A DNA stretch of 64,000 nt. It comes from an uncultured Mycoplasmatota bacterium. GTDB lineage: Bacteria > Bacillota_I > Bacilli_A > Izemoplasmatales > Izemoplasmataceae. The position numbers and the translations under genes were made by a program. Positions 9,546 through 18,787 of this stretch are shown here, in pieces. The notes under the pieces were generated by a model, which made no database searches, was not told the origin of the DNA, and saw only the letters and a program-made list of their open reading frames with translations. Positions within the stretch are counted from its first letter, which is position 1, and each line of letters opens with the position of its first letter. Location of the stretch: contig CAJXVW010000002.1 in assembly GCA_913062645.1 (NCBI GenBank), forward strand, positions 237,433-301,432. Direction: 5' to 3'.

Positions 9546-9571
9546 CCGAGCTCACAAGGCTCGGTTTTTTT
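9545..9571 (+). terminator. Rho-independent terminator after ABC transporter
   Basis: accgagc-tcacaag-gctcggttttttt. Confidence 0.75.
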
Positions 9572-9756
9572 GTAATTTTGTCAATCATGTCGGAAAAAAG
9601 GTTAAATTAACCAATCATCTATTCGATTAACTTTTTACTACCATAACCATTAATAATCTAATTATTATGCGATCATGCCATGTGCAATAGATTAATTTTT
9701 ATCGTATTTTTAATCTTATTTGATTAATTTAATTAATTAATTTTTCACTGAAAGCA

Positions 9757-9785
9757 TTGTTATGATAGCGCTTTTTTGATATAAT
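9757..9785 (+). promoter_or_regulatory. SigA-type promoter of the glycan locus
   Basis: TTGTTA-N17-TATAAT preceded by a very AT-rich tract; spacer contains AGCGCT palindrome. Confidence 0.7.
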
Positions 9786-9816
9786 CGAAGTGACATCCCA
9801 TACGAGGTGGTCCACC

Positions 9817-11823
9817 ATGAAAAAATTATTTCTGTCCTTGTCGCTTGCACTCACGATTGTCGCCCTTGCCGCGTGCCGGCAGGATAGCGTACCATTGTTG
9901 GTCCGTGATGAACGTGTGCAAAAAACGATTCGTACAATCGATCAATTCCCCGCTTTTCCAACAAATTACACATACACAGATTACCGCCAGCACGCACTGG
10001 ATCTGGACACGCTGCTGTTTTCGTTTGCGGCGAACGACGTTGCCGTACCACCATCGTACGATCCAAGCGATCAAAGTACGTGGACTCCTCTTGGCTTTTG
10101 GATCGATCAATCTCGACAACCGGACGATTATGACCCGCTTGTGACCGGATATCTGAAACGATCGTTCGGGCTCCCGACATACGTGGCGGACAACCGCGTC
10201 GTCAGTTCCGGTAGCGAAGCAGTCACGGTGATACCGTCGGTGTTGGGTTCCAGTTGGGTGGGGATCGACAAGCGTGCTCAATCCATTGGCGGTGATACGT
10301 TTGATTTCGTCGACATGACACTCCGTTATTACGATACGGGCAGTCAATTGGTTCACAATGGTAGTGTTCAAGGCCAAAGCTTCTGGTATGACATTTTCCC
10401 GCAAATCATGTTTTCCCGCTTATATCATCTGTACCCGGACACGCCCTACATGGAAGAAATGGTGCTCAACGGCGCCGAGCAATGGCTCGAAGCATTGCCG
10501 TATTTCGTTGTTGACGGCACCGCGAACTACGAGTTTGTCGGCTTTAACGTAGTACTCGAATCCCCGACGGTCGTCGGCGATCACATCGAGCCTCCCAATG
10601 GCGGTTTGGCCTATTTGTTCTATTCTGCGTACCTCATCAGCGGCGACGACCGCTTTCTGGAAGGCGCCAAAGAGGTTCTCGACTACCTCATGACCTATCC
10701 CAAAAACCCAAATTACGAAGCGATGACCGATTATGCCCCTTATGTCGCAGCCATTCTCAATACGCGACACGGCACCGAATATGACATCGACCGCCTGTTG
10801 TACTATCTGTTCGAGGGCGATTCCGCCTTCCGTCCCGGTTGGGCTGTCATGACCGGTGATTTCAATGGTCGTCCGGTAGACGGTCTGGTCGGGCAACGTG
10901 GTGATTACGCATTTGCCATGAACTCATTCCATCTCGCCACGACTTTGGCGCCCATGGTGAAGTATGACACGCGCTACGCCGATGCGATCGGAAAATATCT
11001 GTTGCACCTTACCAGCAACGCCCGATGGTTTTTGCCACATTCTTTCGACATCGAGCATCAGACGATGCCGAACTATCCGGAATTCGACCCGAACGGATTG
11101 CTGGTGTACGAAGGCTTTCGTCAAGAGTTCAATGGCATTCGTCCGATTGCCATGGGCGATGCGACGACGATGTTCGGCCAAAACAGCGACTTAAGCATTT
11201 ACAGCAGCGTCTTTGTCGGCGGTCTTGGAGCGATTGTCAGCGAGACCGATCAATACGGCATTCTGCAATTCGACCTGGACGCGACGGACAGCTTGCGCAC
11301 AAACGAATACCGTCACTTCCTGTATTACAATCCGTTTGATGAAGATCACACAATCCACGTGACCCCTGAAGGTGGTCCCTACGACGTCGTGAACTTGATT
11401 GAAAAACAGCTGATCGGCCGCAACGTGGACGGGGAACTCCGTCTCGTCGTTCCCGCCAACTCGTCGTTGTTGATTGGGCTGTATCCTCCGGAAAGCGCCT
11501 TTGCCACAAGCGACGGAGCATTGTTGCTTCAAGGCGAAATCCTCACCCGCTACGACGCTGCCGTGACACTCCCCAATCTGGTCGCTCGCCAGGAGTTGAC
11601 GCAATCCAGCGAAATCGCCATTTCCTACCAGGCCCCACGGGGTGATGAAGTCACCGACATGGCAATTTACTTTGACGACATTCTCGCCTATCAAGGGGCT
11701 CCGCTTGAGATGTACCAATACGACAAGGCATTGTTGCCGGATACCGATTACACATTGCGGATCGTCGTGACGACACGCGATGGACGTACGGACACCACGT
11801 CAAAACGCGTCGTGTGCAGATAG
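9817..11823 (+). CDS. lipoprotein, putative alpha/alpha-toroid carbohydrate-active protein of unknown family
   Basis: MKKLFLSLSLALTIVALAACRQ lipobox; repeated helical stretches such as GGLAYLFYSAYLISGDDRFLEGAKEVLDYL and GDYAFAMNSFHLATTLAPMVKYDTRYADAIGKYLLHL. Confidence 0.6.
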   Translation: MKKLFLSLSLALTIVALAACRQDSVPLLVRDERVQKTIRTIDQFPAFPTNYTYTDYRQHALDLDTLLFSFAANDVAVPPSYDPSDQSTWTPLGFWIDQSRQPDDYDPLVTGYLKRSFGLPTYVADNRVVSSGSEAVTVIPSVLGSSWVGIDKRAQSIGGDTFDFVDMTLRYYDTGSQLVHNGSVQGQSFWYDIFPQIMFSRLYHLYPDTPYMEEMVLNGAEQWLEALPYFVVDGTANYEFVGFNVVLESPTVVGDHIEPPNGGLAYLFYSAYLISGDDRFLEGAKEVLDYLMTYPKNPNYEAMTDYAPYVAAILNTRHGTEYDIDRLLYYLFEGDSAFRPGWAVMTGDFNGRPVDGLVGQRGDYAFAMNSFHLATTLAPMVKYDTRYADAIGKYLLHLTSNARWFLPHSFDIEHQTMPNYPEFDPNGLLVYEGFRQEFNGIRPIAMGDATTMFGQNSDLSIYSSVFVGGLGAIVSETDQYGILQFDLDATDSLRTNEYRHFLYYNPFDEDHTIHVTPEGGPYDVVNLIEKQLIGRNVDGELRLVVPANSSLLIGLYPPESAFATSDGALLLQGEILTRYDAAVTLPNLVARQELTQSSEIAISYQAPRGDEVTDMAIYFDDILAYQGAPLEMYQYDKALLPDTDYTLRIVVTTRDGRTDTTSKRVVCR

Positions 11824-11834
11824 GAGTGTTCATC

Positions 11835-13691
11835 ATGAGACGATTACTACAATTTACAGTTGTCTTGACGCTCGCCGTATGGATGGCGGCCTGCAACGGC
11901 AACTCCGGCAACCCCGATCCCGATGACAAGGAACCAATCGGTTGGGATGGGAACAGCATCACCTATACCGCTTCGGATATCCGGAGTTTCGGCAGCGGCA
12001 CACCGCGCGGCACCGTCAACTATGACAACGCCGATGACGTTGCGGTGATATGGAACATCGACTCCAGCCTTGACAACTACGGCGGAGTTCAAACTCCGAT
12101 GCTGTCGCTGGACTTCTCCAAAGCCGTCATTTTTGAAATGGACGTTGTCGACGTTTACACCGAATACATAGTAAAACTGTCGGTCGAGGGCGAGAACGAG
12201 TATTACTATGTGCTCTCTGACGAAGGTGAAACGGGAACCGTTTCAGTCAATGTCGTCGACGCCATGCTCAGTGACAAGTACCGGACCCGCATGACGCAAC
12301 CGGATCCCGGTTATGCAACGGGCTGGAAGTACGCCGGTGAGACGAAAAACTGTGCGTTCCACATTCTCGCCAAAGGCCCGAGCGGTGAACAGCAGACCGC
12401 CGAACTGAAGATCAGAAGCATCTCCATCTACAACGACAAGCAACCGATCACATCGGTGGAAATTCTTTCGAATTCGATTGAGGACAACGTGCTTCGCGCC
12501 TTGAAGGGAACGACCGGCGAAACACTATCGGCCAACGTGTATCCCGTCGAAGATGACAACCAATCCGTGTTGTGGCGCAGCGCCGATCCGAATGTCGTTT
12601 CCGTCTCACCCGACGGAAGTTTGACGTTCCATGCCGTCGGCAACACCGAAATCTACGCCATTTCAAGTGTCGACCAGTCCAAACGAGCGGTACTTCCCGT
12701 GGTGTCATTGTCCGGCTACGAAAATCCAGCCGACCTGTCGGAGGCGCTGAACGACATCGCATACGACGGATCCTCGGCGGATCTCGCTCTGTTTGACGAT
12801 CTCTTCCGCACCACCTGGGGCGACGACATCTTGCAACCGATATCGATGGGCGAACGCCAGGCACTCTCGCTACGCGGCGACTCCGGCAACTATGTTGTCG
12901 AAAACGCCTTTGAACGGACGGACGCAACCATGGTGAACCAGGCAACGAACGACCGCGTCAACGACGGCGCATTCGTGCCCTTCCAGTTCGATGCGATCGA
13001 CACTGCCACGATTTATCGCAACATCAACGGTTATCTCTACCAAGAAACGTACGACGGCACGCTCGCCGTACGCTACGCCGACTTTGACGGATCCTTCCGC
13101 AAAACCGCTACGTATCGCGAAACCGGCATTCTGAAACTGCCCGATGGTACGTTGCGCAAGTATGCCATCGAAGTGCTCGACGTCACACGACTGGGGTCGT
13201 ATGGTCCAGCCGATTTTCTCGACGAAAGCAAATGGATCACACCCGATCGCACGCGCCAGGATGAAGATGCGACCATTCACGCGCTCAGTCCCGCATCCGT
13301 TTCCATTGACGGCGATCTTGCCCGCATCCGGCAAGACAAGTATCCCGAAGCCAAATACATGTTCGGCGGTTTGGTCAGCGAAGCTTACAACGTCGGTCCC
13401 GACGATCAGGTTGAAATCGTTTTGGATGTCGCGGCGCTGACGCGCATGAACGATTTCGTGATCACGATGTGGGAAGTCAAGATCCTCTACTACGATGCGA
13501 ACGGAACGGTCATCAACAGCAATCCGATCAAGATTGATTCCGGCAACACGACCGGCGTTCATGTCGTTCGTTTCGACCCCGCCTACGACAACTTCCGAAT
13601 CTATCTCGTTGTCAACGGCAGTGACATCGGTGCGCAATTCGAAGACGCCCGCATCGACATCCGCTCATTCAAGATTCAGATCATCGACTGA
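11835..13691 (+). CDS. lipoprotein with bacterial Ig-like (Big_2-like) domain
   Basis: MRRLLQFTVVLTLAVWMAACNG lipobox; LSANVYPVEDDNQSVLWRSADPNVVSVSPDGSLTFHAVGNTEIYAIS. Confidence 0.7.
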   Translation: MRRLLQFTVVLTLAVWMAACNGNSGNPDPDDKEPIGWDGNSITYTASDIRSFGSGTPRGTVNYDNADDVAVIWNIDSSLDNYGGVQTPMLSLDFSKAVIFEMDVVDVYTEYIVKLSVEGENEYYYVLSDEGETGTVSVNVVDAMLSDKYRTRMTQPDPGYATGWKYAGETKNCAFHILAKGPSGEQQTAELKIRSISIYNDKQPITSVEILSNSIEDNVLRALKGTTGETLSANVYPVEDDNQSVLWRSADPNVVSVSPDGSLTFHAVGNTEIYAISSVDQSKRAVLPVVSLSGYENPADLSEALNDIAYDGSSADLALFDDLFRTTWGDDILQPISMGERQALSLRGDSGNYVVENAFERTDATMVNQATNDRVNDGAFVPFQFDAIDTATIYRNINGYLYQETYDGTLAVRYADFDGSFRKTATYRETGILKLPDGTLRKYAIEVLDVTRLGSYGPADFLDESKWITPDRTRQDEDATIHALSPASVSIDGDLARIRQDKYPEAKYMFGGLVSEAYNVGPDDQVEIVLDVAALTRMNDFVITMWEVKILYYDANGTVINSNPIKIDSGNTTGVHVVRFDPAYDNFRIYLVVNGSDIGAQFEDARIDIRSFKIQIID

Positions 13692-13705
13692 TTGGAGAGA
13701 TTGAC

Positions 13706-14743
13706 ATGGTCAAGCAACTCATCATCGAATCTTCGCAATTGCGTCCCACGCGGGACGGTTTTCGCGTACTCGGCGTGTTCAATCCAAGCGTCGTGCGCCA
13801 TGGCGACAAGTTCGTGATGATCGCCCGCGTCGCCGAAGAACTGGTGCAACCGGACGAAGAACATTTTCACGTTCCATATTACACGGACTACGACACCATC
13901 GCATACAAGTGTCTGCCGCGCAAACATCCCGATTACGATTACTCCGACTTGCGCATCATCAAAAACGGAGCGACTTCGTATCTGACATCGATATCTCACT
14001 TCCGAGTTGCCCGCAGCAACGACGGCGTCCACTTCGAGTGGGATGCTCACAATTTCATTCTCCCGGAAAACACTTATGAGGAATACGGGATCGAAGATCC
14101 GCGCATCACGCTCATAAACGGTACATACTACATCACCTACACCGCCGTCAGCAGGTTTGGCGTGAATGTCGGCCTGATGCGAACCGACAACTTCCGCTCG
14201 TTTGAACGGCTCGGTCTGATTCTGCATGCCGACAACAAGGATTGCGCCATCTTCCCCGAACCCATCGGCGGTCGTTTCTACGCTCTTCATCGCCCGTCCT
14301 TGTCCCATTTCGGTTCGCTGGACATATGGCTCGCAGAGAGCGAGAATCTATTGTATTGGGGCAATCACAATGTGCTTGAACAGGCGCGAATCGAATACCG
14401 CGACAGTGCCCGCGTCGGCGCCGGCGCCGTTCCCATCGCCACCGAACATGGCTGGCTCGTGATTTACCACAGCGCGGATGCCGCACATCGATATCACTTG
14501 TGCGCGATGGTGCTCGACAAGAACAATCCGTCGATTGTCAAAATGCGACCGGTGAAACCGCTGGTCGAACCGTCCGAGCCGTTCGAACGATCCGGCTTCC
14601 TCAACGATGTCGTCTTCACCTGCGGAGCGTTGCAGCATGATGGCTACTTATGGATCTATTACGGTGTCTGCGACGAACATATCGCACTGTGCAAGATCAC
14701 ACATGAGGACGTGTTTGCGACTATGGAGGCGGTGTCCTCATGA
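13706..14743 (+). CDS. GH130 family glycoside phosphorylase/hydrolase (beta-mannoside type likely)
   Basis: 345 aa; VFNPSVVRHGDKFVMIARV, YGIEDPRITLINGTYYITYTAVS, KDCAIFPEPIGGRFYALHRPS. Confidence 0.9.
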   Translation: MVKQLIIESSQLRPTRDGFRVLGVFNPSVVRHGDKFVMIARVAEELVQPDEEHFHVPYYTDYDTIAYKCLPRKHPDYDYSDLRIIKNGATSYLTSISHFRVARSNDGVHFEWDAHNFILPENTYEEYGIEDPRITLINGTYYITYTAVSRFGVNVGLMRTDNFRSFERLGLILHADNKDCAIFPEPIGGRFYALHRPSLSHFGSLDIWLAESENLLYWGNHNVLEQARIEYRDSARVGAGAVPIATEHGWLVIYHSADAAHRYHLCAMVLDKNNPSIVKMRPVKPLVEPSEPFERSGFLNDVVFTCGALQHDGYLWIYYGVCDEHIALCKITHEDVFATMEAVSS

Positions 14744-16062
14744 CTCGTCGAACAACGCACCTTTGGCTGATACTTGTCGTTTTACTGGTTTCGCTTGTGA
14801 GCGCATGCAATCGGGTTGACGACACACTGCGCATTGCATTGGACAAGGAGGATCAGGACCGATACGATCAACTGTTCGCCTATTTCACTGCGGAAACCGG
14901 CATTGAAATCAACGCCACCTACGGCGAAGACATCGGCAAACTGGTCGGCACCAATGATGAACCCGACATCATCAAAACCAGCACTGTCGCCGTTTTGGCA
15001 ATGAAAGATTCATTGCTCGATCTCACTCCGTACATCGAAGCAGACGCCGAACTAGACACATCGATCTACATCGATGCGATCATCGACGCGCTGACCATCG
15101 ACGGTAAGATTTATGCGTTGCCGACATCGCTCAACACATCCTTGCTGTACTACAACAAAACGCTGTTCGACGAGCGCGAGAGCGAACTCCGTGAGGCACT
15201 CGATCTGACGCCCGAACAGTCGCACTATCCGCAAGCCGGATGGACCTACGACGACTACCGTGACGCCGGAGTTGCGCTGTCGGAATACACCGTCGACGTC
15301 AACGGCGATCGACACTACAGCCAGTTCGGGGCCGAGACCCAATTGAACTGGTGGGGCGAATGGCTGGTCTATCTGCGCCAAATGGGTGGGTCGTTCTATG
15401 TCTCGGGAAGCAACAATCGCGTGTCCGCACTCGATTCAGAGGCGGCGTATGACGCCACGGCATTCTTTGTCGCAAAATCGATGGGCGACGCAACCGAGAA
15501 GTTTGCTCCCGACGCCATTGAATCCGCCAGCGGCTTTTCGTTCATGAGCGGCAATACGGCGATGATGCTGGGCGGACATCTCGGCGACTGGTTCAGTTAC
15601 GAAGCGCTCGGACTTGACTGGGACATACAGATTTTGCCGGTACCGACCGACCGACCGGACGCTCGCGGCGGAGAATTGTCGGCCGACGCCTTTGGCATCT
15701 CGGTTCGCAGCGACAAACCCGCCGACGCCTTTGCCTTCTTGAAAATGTGGGCCGGTGAAGAGGGCGCCAAACAAATGTACCGCAACAACAAAGTCGGCGC
15801 ACTGAAGAACATGGAGGACATCATCGCGAGTCTTCCGGAAGCGGATCAGAAAGACATCGACATCAGCGTCCTGTTCGACGCCGTCGCACTCGCCGAACCA
15901 TTGCCTCGTGAACAGGACTTCTCCAAGGTGATGCGCGAGTTGGTGATGGGAGAACTGTACAAGCTGATGTTCGAAGGACGCGGTTCGGAAACCGACATCC
16001 AGCTCGTTCTCAATCGCATCAAGACCAATGTTGACTCTTACTACGACAATTTATACGACTGA
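14740..16062 (+). CDS. sugar ABC transporter substrate-binding lipoprotein
   Basis: VVLLVSLVSACNR lipobox; LPTSLNTSLLYYNKTLFDE; FAFLKMWAGEEGAKQMYRNN; followed by two permeases. Confidence 0.9.
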   Translation: MTRRTTHLWLILVVLLVSLVSACNRVDDTLRIALDKEDQDRYDQLFAYFTAETGIEINATYGEDIGKLVGTNDEPDIIKTSTVAVLAMKDSLLDLTPYIEADAELDTSIYIDAIIDALTIDGKIYALPTSLNTSLLYYNKTLFDERESELREALDLTPEQSHYPQAGWTYDDYRDAGVALSEYTVDVNGDRHYSQFGAETQLNWWGEWLVYLRQMGGSFYVSGSNNRVSALDSEAAYDATAFFVAKSMGDATEKFAPDAIESASGFSFMSGNTAMMLGGHLGDWFSYEALGLDWDIQILPVPTDRPDARGGELSADAFGISVRSDKPADAFAFLKMWAGEEGAKQMYRNNKVGALKNMEDIIASLPEADQKDIDISVLFDAVALAEPLPREQDFSKVMRELVMGELYKLMFEGRGSETDIQLVLNRIKTNVDSYYDNLYD

Positions 16063-16076
16063 CGGCAGGTGATTCG

Positions 16077-16991
16077 ATGACGCAACCCCGGAGCGGTTTG
16101 ATACAGGCCAGGCAACGACGATATTTCTTGTCTTTCAGCGGCATCGCGATTCTTGGATTCGCGCTCTTTTACCTGTATCCGATCGTTCGGACGATGATGC
16201 TCAGTTTCACCGACAAGACGATTTTCGCAGTATCGACCGACTACGTCGGCGTCGAAAACTACATGTATGCGTTGACCAAGGATCCGCTGTTTTGGAAATC
16301 CATTCAGCAATCGCTCGTGTTCGCCGTCATAAGCGGTGCGCTGGTGCTTGTCACGTCGTTGATTCTGGCGATGTTGCTGAATACCGACGTTCCCGGCATC
16401 GGCGTGTTCCGGGTCATCTACTTCCTGCCATTCATCGTGCCGAGTTTCGCTGTCGGCGCGGTGTACAAGAACCTGTTCAATCCCGACACCGGGCTGATCA
16501 ATCGCGCGCTGGGCCTGTTAGGCGTGCGCGAGGAGCCTTTGTGGTACCTTTCTCCGGAATCGGCCCTGGCGACGATGATCATCATCAGCGCGTTCGGATT
16601 CGGAGTCAAGATGCTGGTCTTTCTCGCCGCGTTGCAAGGCATCAACAAAGAATATTACGAAGTTGCCACCGTCGAGGGCGCGAGCTCATGGCACAAGTTT
16701 CGACGCATCACATTGCCGTTGATCTCGCCGATGTTGTTCTTCAACGTCATTTTGATTACAATCGACGGATTGAAAGCGTTTAATCTGGCATTCGTAATGG
16801 GCAACGGCGAAGGCTTTCCGTCCAATTCGACGCTGCTGTTTCCGATTTACATGTTCATGACGGCATTCAACATGCCGTTCCGCCTCGGTTACGCGGCGGC
16901 CATGGCATGGATATTCTTTCTGATCATTCTCGCGCTGACCTTGATGCACTTTCTGTTGTCTCGATATTATGTCGAGAAGGACATTTCATAG
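16077..16991 (+). CDS. sugar ABC transporter permease (MalF/UgpA type)
   Basis: 304 aa multi-TM; EAA loop EVATVEGASSWHKFRRITLPLISPML. Confidence 0.9.
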   Translation: MTQPRSGLIQARQRRYFLSFSGIAILGFALFYLYPIVRTMMLSFTDKTIFAVSTDYVGVENYMYALTKDPLFWKSIQQSLVFAVISGALVLVTSLILAMLLNTDVPGIGVFRVIYFLPFIVPSFAVGAVYKNLFNPDTGLINRALGLLGVREEPLWYLSPESALATMIIISAFGFGVKMLVFLAALQGINKEYYEVATVEGASSWHKFRRITLPLISPMLFFNVILITIDGLKAFNLAFVMGNGEGFPSNSTLLFPIYMFMTAFNMPFRLGYAAAMAWIFFLIILALTLMHFLLSRYYVEKDIS

Positions 16992-17002
16992 GGGGTGGCG
17001 GC

Positions 17003-17863
17003 ATGAACCATAAGCAAAACAGACGATGGCTCGTGTACATCCCGCTCGTGCTTTTCGCAATTGTTGCATTGACACCGTTTTATTATCTCATTGTGACCGC
17101 CTTCAAGGATTTGAACGAGGCATCGCAGCAAGCGACCTTCTGGCCTCGCTCGTTTGCGTTGTTCGAGAACATCCGGTTTGTGTTTCAACATCCTGATTAC
17201 CGCATCGGTCGGATGTTCATGAACACGATGTTCATCTTCGCGATGAAGACGGCGGGGACGGTGCTGACTTGTTCCATCGCCGCCTACGGTTTCGCGATGT
17301 ACGAGTTCCCCTTCAAGAACATCCTGTTCTTCGTGTTGCTCAGCACGATGATGATTCCCGGCGAGATCCTCGGCATTCCGATCTACGAGTTCATGGTCAA
17401 CACGGGACTCAAGGAAGTCGCCTACATTCCGCTGTGGATCGCCACGTGGTTCGCCACCGACGTGTTCATCATCTTCATGTTCCGCCAGTTTTTCATGAAC
17501 ATACCGAAAGCGCTCATCGAAGCCGCCCGGATGGATGGTTACAATGAGTTTCAGATATTCTTCCGCATCATCGTGCCGATCAATCGACCCGTCTTCGTGA
17601 CCGTCATTCTCCTGTATTTCATCGGCACCTACAACGACCTCTATGGACCGGCGCTCTACATCACCGACAAGAGCAACTGGGTCATGGTTCACAGCATCAA
17701 TATCTTCGAGACGCTTTACAGCAGTGGTTCGAGCAGTTACATCGTTCCGTGGAACTACGTCAGCGTGGCCAGCCTCGTTGCGATGATTCCCGTGGTACTG
17801 CTGTTTGGATTCATGCAGAAGCAATTCATGGAAAGCGTCGCGGGAGTGGGGATCAAAGGATGA
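17003..17863 (+). CDS. sugar ABC transporter permease (MalG/UgpE type)
   Basis: Multi-TM; EAA loop EAARMDGYNEFQIFFRIIVPINRPVFVTV; start at MNHKQNRR. Confidence 0.9.
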   Translation: MNHKQNRRWLVYIPLVLFAIVALTPFYYLIVTAFKDLNEASQQATFWPRSFALFENIRFVFQHPDYRIGRMFMNTMFIFAMKTAGTVLTCSIAAYGFAMYEFPFKNILFFVLLSTMMIPGEILGIPIYEFMVNTGLKEVAYIPLWIATWFATDVFIIFMFRQFFMNIPKALIEAARMDGYNEFQIFFRIIVPINRPVFVTVILLYFIGTYNDLYGPALYITDKSNWVMVHSINIFETLYSSGSSSYIVPWNYVSVASLVAMIPVVLLFGFMQKQFMESVAGVGIKG

Positions 17864-18783
17864 CCAGACGAACAACGAAAACCCTCGATCAACTACTGAT
17901 CGAACACCGCAATGATCGGAACATCCGGCGTACGGAGCGACTGATCTTTCATGGTGTTGACGGGCACGATGTCTACAACATTTCTCAGCCGTTTTCCTGG
18001 GGTGGCGTCACGTATCTCGCCGGGCGCGTCGAACGTCGCGACAGCGAACAATCCGACGTGCGTTTGTTCGAACGAATGAATGAGACATCCTATCGGGCGA
18101 CCGATGTCCGATTTCCCAACCTTCAAGATCCGTTTGTGACCGTATTGGAGGATTCGGTGATTCTCGGAGGAACCGAGATCGACAGCAAGGACAACCGCAT
18201 CACCGGCTGGCGAACCGTGGCCTATCGGGGAGAGTCATTCGCAGCGATGTCCCGCGTGCTGACTGCGCCGGAAGGCATGAAGGATGTCCGTGTTTGCTGG
18301 GACGCCCCGCACTGGCACATCTTCACACGTCCCCAGGGTGGCGTCGCGGGCAAAGGAACAATCGGGTATCTTCGCGTGTCGGATCTGCGTCACGCCACGC
18401 CCGAGCGGCTTGCGCAAGCACTGTTGCTCGACACATTGTTCGAGGAACACTGCTGGGGCGGTGTCAATCAGGTGTTTGTCCTTGATGACCGCCACCTGGG
18501 CATCGTCGGACACATCGCAACAATGTCGGAAGGCGATGTTCGCCACTACTACGGCATGACCTTCGTGTTCGATCACCAAAGCCAAACCTGCAGCGACCTT
18601 CGCATCGTCTGCGAACGCTCGGATTTCGCTCCCGGCGAGCACAAACGAGACGACTTGAAAGACGTGGTGTTCCTGGGCGGCATGATCCGCCATGACGACC
18701 ACACCGCGACATTGTATACCGGTTTGTCGGACGCCGAGGCCCACCTCGCCGTCGTCGACGATCCATTCTCCTACACGAGGTGA
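17860..18783 (+). CDS. DUF1861-like beta-propeller protein
   Basis: DVYNISQPFSWGGVTYLAGRVERRDSE ... QDPFVTVLEDSVILGGTEI ... YTGLSDAEAHLAVVDDPF; ATG overlaps preceding stop. Confidence 0.6.
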   Translation: MTRRTTKTLDQLLIEHRNDRNIRRTERLIFHGVDGHDVYNISQPFSWGGVTYLAGRVERRDSEQSDVRLFERMNETSYRATDVRFPNLQDPFVTVLEDSVILGGTEIDSKDNRITGWRTVAYRGESFAAMSRVLTAPEGMKDVRVCWDAPHWHIFTRPQGGVAGKGTIGYLRVSDLRHATPERLAQALLLDTLFEEHCWGGVNQVFVLDDRHLGIVGHIATMSEGDVRHYYGMTFVFDHQSQTCSDLRIVCERSDFAPGEHKRDDLKDVVFLGGMIRHDDHTATLYTGLSDAEAHLAVVDDPFSYTR

Positions 18784-18787
18784 TTTC

